DNA of 64,000 nucleotides from JAABUE01 sp034431895. Lineage in GTDB: Bacteria > Chloroflexota > Anaerolineae > Anaerolineales > Villigracilaceae. The position numbers and the translations under genes were made by a program. The stretch covers positions 1 through 64,000 of the forward strand of contig DAOUCM010000094.1 in assembly GCA_034431895.1 (NCBI GenBank). The letters are read 5' to 3'. The notes beneath the pieces are model-generated. The model had not been told where the DNA came from. It did not search any database and saw nothing but the letters and a program-made list of their open reading frames with translations. Positions 60,338-64,000 of the stretch are shown one piece after another; the stretch's first letter is position 1, and each line of letters starts with the position of its first letter.

Positions 60338-61338
60338 TTCTCGGCCTCGCTTTTCTCCGCTAACTCCGGCTTGCGGGGCAGTGGCTTGGGCATGGGCAGC
60401 CTGCTCGACTTTGTGGGGCGCGCCGGCGCGGTCTCGGTTTCAGAAATTTCCACTCCAATCTTTGCCAGCGCTCTCTTTGTGCTGACCAATTCTGAGCCAA
60501 ATCCTGCTGTATCTGGTTCCAACCCAAATGCCAGCCCCATCAATTGGGTGAAGAATACAATCGGCATCTGATAGTTTGTACCAAAGTAACGATTTGTCTC
60601 TGTTTGATAGGCATCCAGGTTCATCTGGCACATGGGGCAAACGGTTGCCATGATGTCGGCCTGGTATTGATCGGCGGATGAGATGAGACGGCGAATCAGT
60701 TCGAAGGCGGTTTCAGGTCCAATTTGGGTCATGTGACCGCCGCAGCAATGCGTCTTGAGCGGGAAGTCAATCACCTCCGCGCCCAAGGCTTTCAACAGCA
60801 GGTCCAATTCGATAGGATGTTCGTGATCCGACCATCGTTTTTCATAATCGGGACGCGGTACCATGCAGCCCAGGTAAGGCGCAACGCGCAATCCTGTCAG
60901 CGGGCGGACAACTTTCGATTTGACGGTCTCCAGCCCAATGTCATAGATGATGACATCCAACAAATGGCGGATAGCCAGTGTTCCCGGTTCGTAACTTAAT
61001 CCTCCGGCGCTCAGCGCTTCGTTGACCATTTTGCCAAGTTTGGGTTGTTCGCGCATGTAGTAATCTGCTTTGGCAAGATTCAGATAGCAAGCGCTGCACG
61101 GTGCGACAACCACTTTGTTGCCGTTGGCCTGCTTTGCGGCCAGGGCCAGGTTGCGGCTGATGAGCGCGTAGGCAGGGGTCAGGCTGATGCCCAGATATTC
61201 GGTGGCGCCGCAGCAGTTCCAATCTTCGATTTCTTCTAATTCCAAGCCAATGGGTTTCGCAATCGCCGCCAGCGATTCGGAGTAAGCCTTGGCGCTGGAT
61301 TCCATAGAGCAACCTGGATACAAGAGATATTTAGCCAT
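60334..61338 (-). CDS. hdrB: HdrB-type subunit with a C-terminal extension
   Basis: A 334-residue protein with two CCG domains (DWNCCGATEYLG, and KTHCCGGHMTQI with TVCPMCQMNL), which bind non-cubane [4Fe-4S] clusters at the disulfide-reducing site. A Pro/Lys/Glu-rich tail of about 45 residues follows residue 290 and is not typical. Bacteria lack coenzyme M and B disulfide, so the real acceptor is unknown. It overlaps hdrC by 8 bp. Confidence 0.92.
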   Translation of the reverse strand: MAKYLLYPGCSMESSAKAYSESLAAIAKPIGLELEEIEDWNCCGATEYLGISLTPAYALISRNLALAAKQANGNKVVVAPCSACYLNLAKADYYMREQPKLGKMVNEALSAGGLSYEPGTLAIRHLLDVIIYDIGLETVKSKVVRPLTGLRVAPYLGCMVPRPDYEKRWSDHEHPIELDLLLKALGAEVIDFPLKTHCCGGHMTQIGPETAFELIRRLISSADQYQADIMATVCPMCQMNLDAYQTETNRYFGTNYQMPIVFFTQLMGLAFGLEPDTAGFGSELVSTKRALAKIGVEISETETAPARPTKSSRLPMPKPLPRKPELAEKSEAEK

Positions 61339-61936
61339 GCTTGCCTCCTTCGATTTCTTTGGCGCGTTTCAAGATGGCTTTGAGTTGCTGTATGCCCTTG
61401 ATCCGCTTGGGAGTGATACTCATGCGCTGTTTGCTCAACAATCCCATTCCCATCGGAGCCATGCCCGGCAGACGCAACGGAAAGTGCTTCAAGTAATGGC
61501 GAGTTGCTAAGCCAAACTCATAACTGCGCCCATATTCTTCGACCATATCCACAAAGGTCTGGGAGAAGTCAGGCGCAGTGGAATCCTGATAGAGTTTTGC
61601 CTCGATCGCCATCCCTTTGAGGGTATACATGACATCTGCAATATGCACATTTTGCGGACAGCGCACCACGCAGTGATAACAGGAGACACAAATCCACGGC
61701 GTATTGCTCATCAATGCTGCCTGCCTCATGCCTGCCCGCAGCATGGCAAATAACATGCGCGGGGTATGGTCCATATCCGCTGCGGCGGGGCAAGAACCGC
61801 CGCATGTCCCACACTGGATACACATTTCCAGGCGCGAAACGCCAGCGGTGCGAGCCGAGACCTCTTCCAGCAAGGTCAGATCTTCGATTTGCTTTGGTAC
61901 AGTCGTAGGGAGATCGAGCGTTTGGGGTGTAACCAT
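61331..61936 (-). CDS. hdrC: HdrC-type iron-sulfur subunit
   Basis: A 201-residue subunit with two complete [4Fe-4S] motifs (CIQCGTCGGSCP and CVSCYHCVVRCP), passing electrons from HdrA to HdrB. It is first in the hdrCBA-mvhDGA operon, with a GAGGA site. Unlike membrane-bound HdrDE systems, no transmembrane segment is present. Confidence 0.93.
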   Translation of the reverse strand: MVTPQTLDLPTTVPKQIEDLTLLEEVSARTAGVSRLEMCIQCGTCGGSCPAAADMDHTPRMLFAMLRAGMRQAALMSNTPWICVSCYHCVVRCPQNVHIADVMYTLKGMAIEAKLYQDSTAPDFSQTFVDMVEEYGRSYEFGLATRHYLKHFPLRLPGMAPMGMGLLSKQRMSITPKRIKGIQQLKAILKRAKEIEGGKHG

Positions 61937-62021
61937 AGGAGTCCTCTTTGCCTCGAAAAATAGAATCGTGGTCGAAGCGCGGGCAATGATGAAAGTGCGA
62001 GGATTTGCGCCTCTTATACTA

Positions 62022-62037
62022 TGTGATTTTTGTCACA
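62022..62037. promoter_or_regulatory. TGTGA-N6-TCACA operator upstream of hdrCBA
   Basis: A perfect CRP/Rex-type core, TGTGA-N6-TCACA, 86 bp upstream of the hdrC ATG. It has the same core and spacing as the channel-gene operator at 18433-18450. Confidence 0.6.
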
Positions 62038-62053
62038 ATTAAGTAAGTACGGG

Positions 62054-62076
62054 ATGTCACTGTTATTCGGTGACAT
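62054..62076. promoter_or_regulatory. second dyad upstream of hdrC
   Basis: ATGTCAC (62054-62060) and GTGACAT (62070-62076) are exact inverted repeats with a 9-bp spacer, just upstream of the TGTGA site. The rest of the 61937-62309 spacer has a TATAAT (62270-62275) serving the prenyltransferase gene and no gene. Confidence 0.5.
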
Positions 62077-62309
62077 TCATCACGAATTGCTTTTTTTCTT
62101 GTCTGTACAACTTTGCGGGGTGGGCCAAAGTTGTATGGTCATTTTGTTGTCAAACCTGCCGTTTGGTCTCTTCTCGAGAAAGAAAGGGAAAGCGAGGGGT
62201 TTCGTGTAGGTGAGCAGCGTCCCAAAAGCCCCTGGCGCCCTGATTTATCGAGAGGATACCCCCATTTGATATAATGATACTTGTTCAATCCAATTTAGAG
62301 GAGTCCAGT

Positions 62310-63341
62310 ATGAAACTCAATTTTGCCATGTGGCGCAAAGCCTTGAACGTCATCCCCGATGTTAGCAAGGAAGAGTGGGATAAACTCGATGTGGTTTCCC
62401 GCTGGTTGATTTCTACGCGGGCTGCGGTTCTCATTATGACCTTTCTCTCCGCGGCTTTGGCTGGTCTTTTTGCCTTGCGCGACCATGCTTTTCGATTTCT
62501 GCCCTGGCTGGCGTTGGCGTTGGGATTGATCCTTGCTCATGCCGCCAACAACATTTTCAACGATTTCACTGATTTCGTGCGCGGCGTGGACAAGGACAAT
62601 TACTTCCGCACCCTGTATGGCGCACAGCCAATTGCCAGTGGCCTGATGACCAAGCGTCAGCATTTGACTTACTTTGCTGTCACCGCTTTCCTGGCCTTGG
62701 CGGCTGGGGTGTATTTGATCGCCGTCAACCAGTGGGACCCGCTGATATGGATTTTGCTTGGCCTGGGCGCGTTCTTCGTCCTGTTCTACACCTGGCCGCT
62801 CAAGGGGCTGGCATTGGGTGAATTGGCCGTCCTCATTGTGTGGGGACCCTTGATGATTGGAGGCGGTTATTACGTTTTGGTGCATGTTTGGGACTGGAAT
62901 GTGGTCATTGCCAGCCTGCCCTACGTCCTCGGCGTGACGACCGTCATCTTTGGCAAACACATTGACAAACTCGAAGTGGACCGCGCCAAGAAGATTCACA
63001 CCCTGCCGGTGTTGATCGGTGAGAAGGCTGCGCGGTACACTGTGCTGGCGATGATGGTTCTGCCGTATCTCTTTACCGCGTACCTGGTGGCGGCCAAATT
63101 CTTCACGCCGCTGATGGGGATCGTCTTACTTGCCTTGCCGACCTTCTTCAAGGTGTACCCGGCCTTCCTCGAACCCAAACCTGCTCAACGCCCTGCTGAA
63201 TTTCCCGATGGACAGGGAGGCTGGCCGCTTTACTTTGCGCCGCTGGCTTTCTGGAACAATCGTTCCTATGGGACCCTGTTCATGCTCGGCTTGTTGTTGG
63301 ACGTGGCCCTGCGACTGATTTTCCCGGCCTTCTGGCGTTAA
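62310..63341 (+). CDS. UbiA-type prenyltransferase, copy 1
   Basis: A 343-residue membrane enzyme with about eight or nine helices. The prenyl-diphosphate/Mg motifs are NNIFNDFTDFVRGVDKDN and HIDKLEVDRAKKIHTLP. The family attaches polyprenyl chains to aromatic or other acceptors, for example MenA. The ATG at 62310 has an AGAGGAG site. A close paralogue follows 70 bp downstream. The acceptor cannot be deduced. Confidence 0.88.
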   Translation: MKLNFAMWRKALNVIPDVSKEEWDKLDVVSRWLISTRAAVLIMTFLSAALAGLFALRDHAFRFLPWLALALGLILAHAANNIFNDFTDFVRGVDKDNYFRTLYGAQPIASGLMTKRQHLTYFAVTAFLALAAGVYLIAVNQWDPLIWILLGLGAFFVLFYTWPLKGLALGELAVLIVWGPLMIGGGYYVLVHVWDWNVVIASLPYVLGVTTVIFGKHIDKLEVDRAKKIHTLPVLIGEKAARYTVLAMMVLPYLFTAYLVAAKFFTPLMGIVLLALPTFFKVYPAFLEPKPAQRPAEFPDGQGGWPLYFAPLAFWNNRSYGTLFMLGLLLDVALRLIFPAFWR

Positions 63342-63411
63342 GCATCTCCAATGCGCTTGCACTTTTTTTCACAAGACGTTGTATAATTTCTCTGCGAAAG
63401 GAAGGAAGCCG

Positions 63412-64000
63412 ATGAAAATCAATTTTGCCATGTGGAAAAAAGCATCCTGGGAACTTATCAAAATGGACGATAAGAAAGAATGGGATGCGCTGGATGTCAT
63501 CTCGAAGTGGTTGATTGCCACCCGTTCCGCCGTCACGACTGTGACGCTCTACTCGGCTGTCATCGCTGGCTTGTTGGCCTGGCGAGATGGCGTATTTGCC
63601 TGGCTGCCCTGGCTCATCACGGCTCTGGGTTTGTTCGTTGCCCATGGCACCAATAACCTGCTCAACGATTACACCGATTACAGCCGCGGCATAGACAAAG
63701 ATAACTATTTTCGCACCCAGTACGGCGTGCATCCCCTTGTGCAGGGCTTTTGGACCAAGTCGCAGCAGATTCAGTGGTTCATTGTTAGCGGTGTGATTGC
63801 AACCCTGGCAGGGATTTATGCTGTCTTTTACACGCAGTTCAATCCTACCGTGATTGGCCTGTTCGTGTTGGGCGCGCTCATCCTGCTTTTCTACACCTGG
63901 CCGCTCAAGTACTGGGCGCTGGGTGAACTGGCCATCTTCCTCATCTGGGGACCCATCATGATCGCTGGCGTTTACCTTGTCCTGTCGGGCCGCTGGGATT
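63412..64000 (+). CDS. UbiA-type prenyltransferase, copy 2, truncated by window edge
   Basis: The first 196 codons of a paralogue of the preceding gene (MKINFAMWKKASWELIK, with HGTNNLLNDYTDYSRGIDKDN). It keeps the first Asp-rich motif. The gene has an AAGGAAGG site and continues past the window. The two copies share the N-terminal KxNFAMWxKA and the central FYTWPLK stretch, indicating tandem duplication. Confidence 0.88.
   Translation, partial: MKINFAMWKKASWELIKMDDKKEWDALDVISKWLIATRSAVTTVTLYSAVIAGLLAWRDGVFAWLPWLITALGLFVAHGTNNLLNDYTDYSRGIDKDNYFRTQYGVHPLVQGFWTKSQQIQWFIVSGVIATLAGIYAVFYTQFNPTVIGLFVLGALILLFYTWPLKYWALGELAIFLIWGPIMIAGVYLVLSGRWD

Overview
The window reads as chromosomal DNA of a strictly anaerobic member of the Chloroflexota, most likely class Anaerolineae (inference from gene content, gene order and repeat-rich intergenic spacers; no rRNA gene is present to prove it). 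It is dominated by the bacterial Wood-Ljungdahl carbonyl/methyl branch and its redox partners. No rRNA, tRNA or CRISPR array was seen.

Region 1 (1-2000): an edge fragment that may be a transposase start, an RluE-type pseudouridine synthase and a PAS-GGDEF cyclase converging on a bidirectional terminator. Region 2 (2012-17079, all minus strand): CODH/ACS locus in the transcription order Cys-less HMA-like protein, cooS/acsA, acsB, CBS-pair protein, acsD, acsC, RACo-type activator, acsE, malic enzyme, thioredoxin-reductase-like flavoprotein lacking CxxC, a MetV-MetF fusion and a small HdrC-like protein. Two perfect 18-bp dyads lie upstream. Region 3 (17337-23438, plus strand): a secreted CAP-LysM protein, a formate/nitrite channel behind a structured leader and a Rex/CRP-like operator, a stand-alone AsnC-type domain, a DUF3786 protein, a VapBC pair, a decayed isochorismatase locus and two CooC-type ATPases.

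Region 4 (23451-33522): an ADP-forming acetyl-CoA synthetase fused to a GNAT domain (the plausible acetate/ATP step), a DAK2-like protein, a tandem universal stress protein, two-subunit class I fumarase, an acyl-CoA dehydrogenase and two unknown genes. Region 5 (33510-41010): rpoD-dnaG, an 854-bp repeat-filled spacer, a Fur-family regulator and a CbiMQO metal transporter (cobalt is needed for the corrinoid protein). Region 6 (41021-48951): a membrane protein under a near-consensus promoter carrying a GAAC-N4-GTTC palindrome, an archaeal-style HMG-CoA synthase/thiolase/DUF35 module interrupted by a two-gene HNH cassette, a YitT protein, a beta-hydroxyacid dehydrogenase and RarD.

Region 7 (49028-61936): HIT protein, HTH-less cyclic-nucleotide-binding protein, a Cys-type formate dehydrogenase with fused NuoE-NuoF, and hdrCBA-mvhDGA plus a hydrogenase protease. 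Region 8 (62310-64000): tandem UbiA-type prenyltransferases, the second cut by the window edge.

Together the genes describe H2-, CO- and formate-linked acetyl-CoA metabolism: FdhA reduces CO2 or oxidises formate, MetVF makes methyl-THF, AcsE/AcsCD carry the methyl group, CooS/AcsB build acetyl-CoA, and the ADP-forming ligase can yield acetate plus ATP. HdrABC-MvhADG and FdhA-NuoEF are the probable flavin-bifurcation devices. Formyl-THF synthetase and FolD are not in this window. Most curious points: shared TGA-N6-TCA dyads at three C1/redox loci, the Cys-less HMA protein heading the CODH operon, the thiolase lacking its nucleophilic Cys, and the HNH cassette translationally coupled to it.
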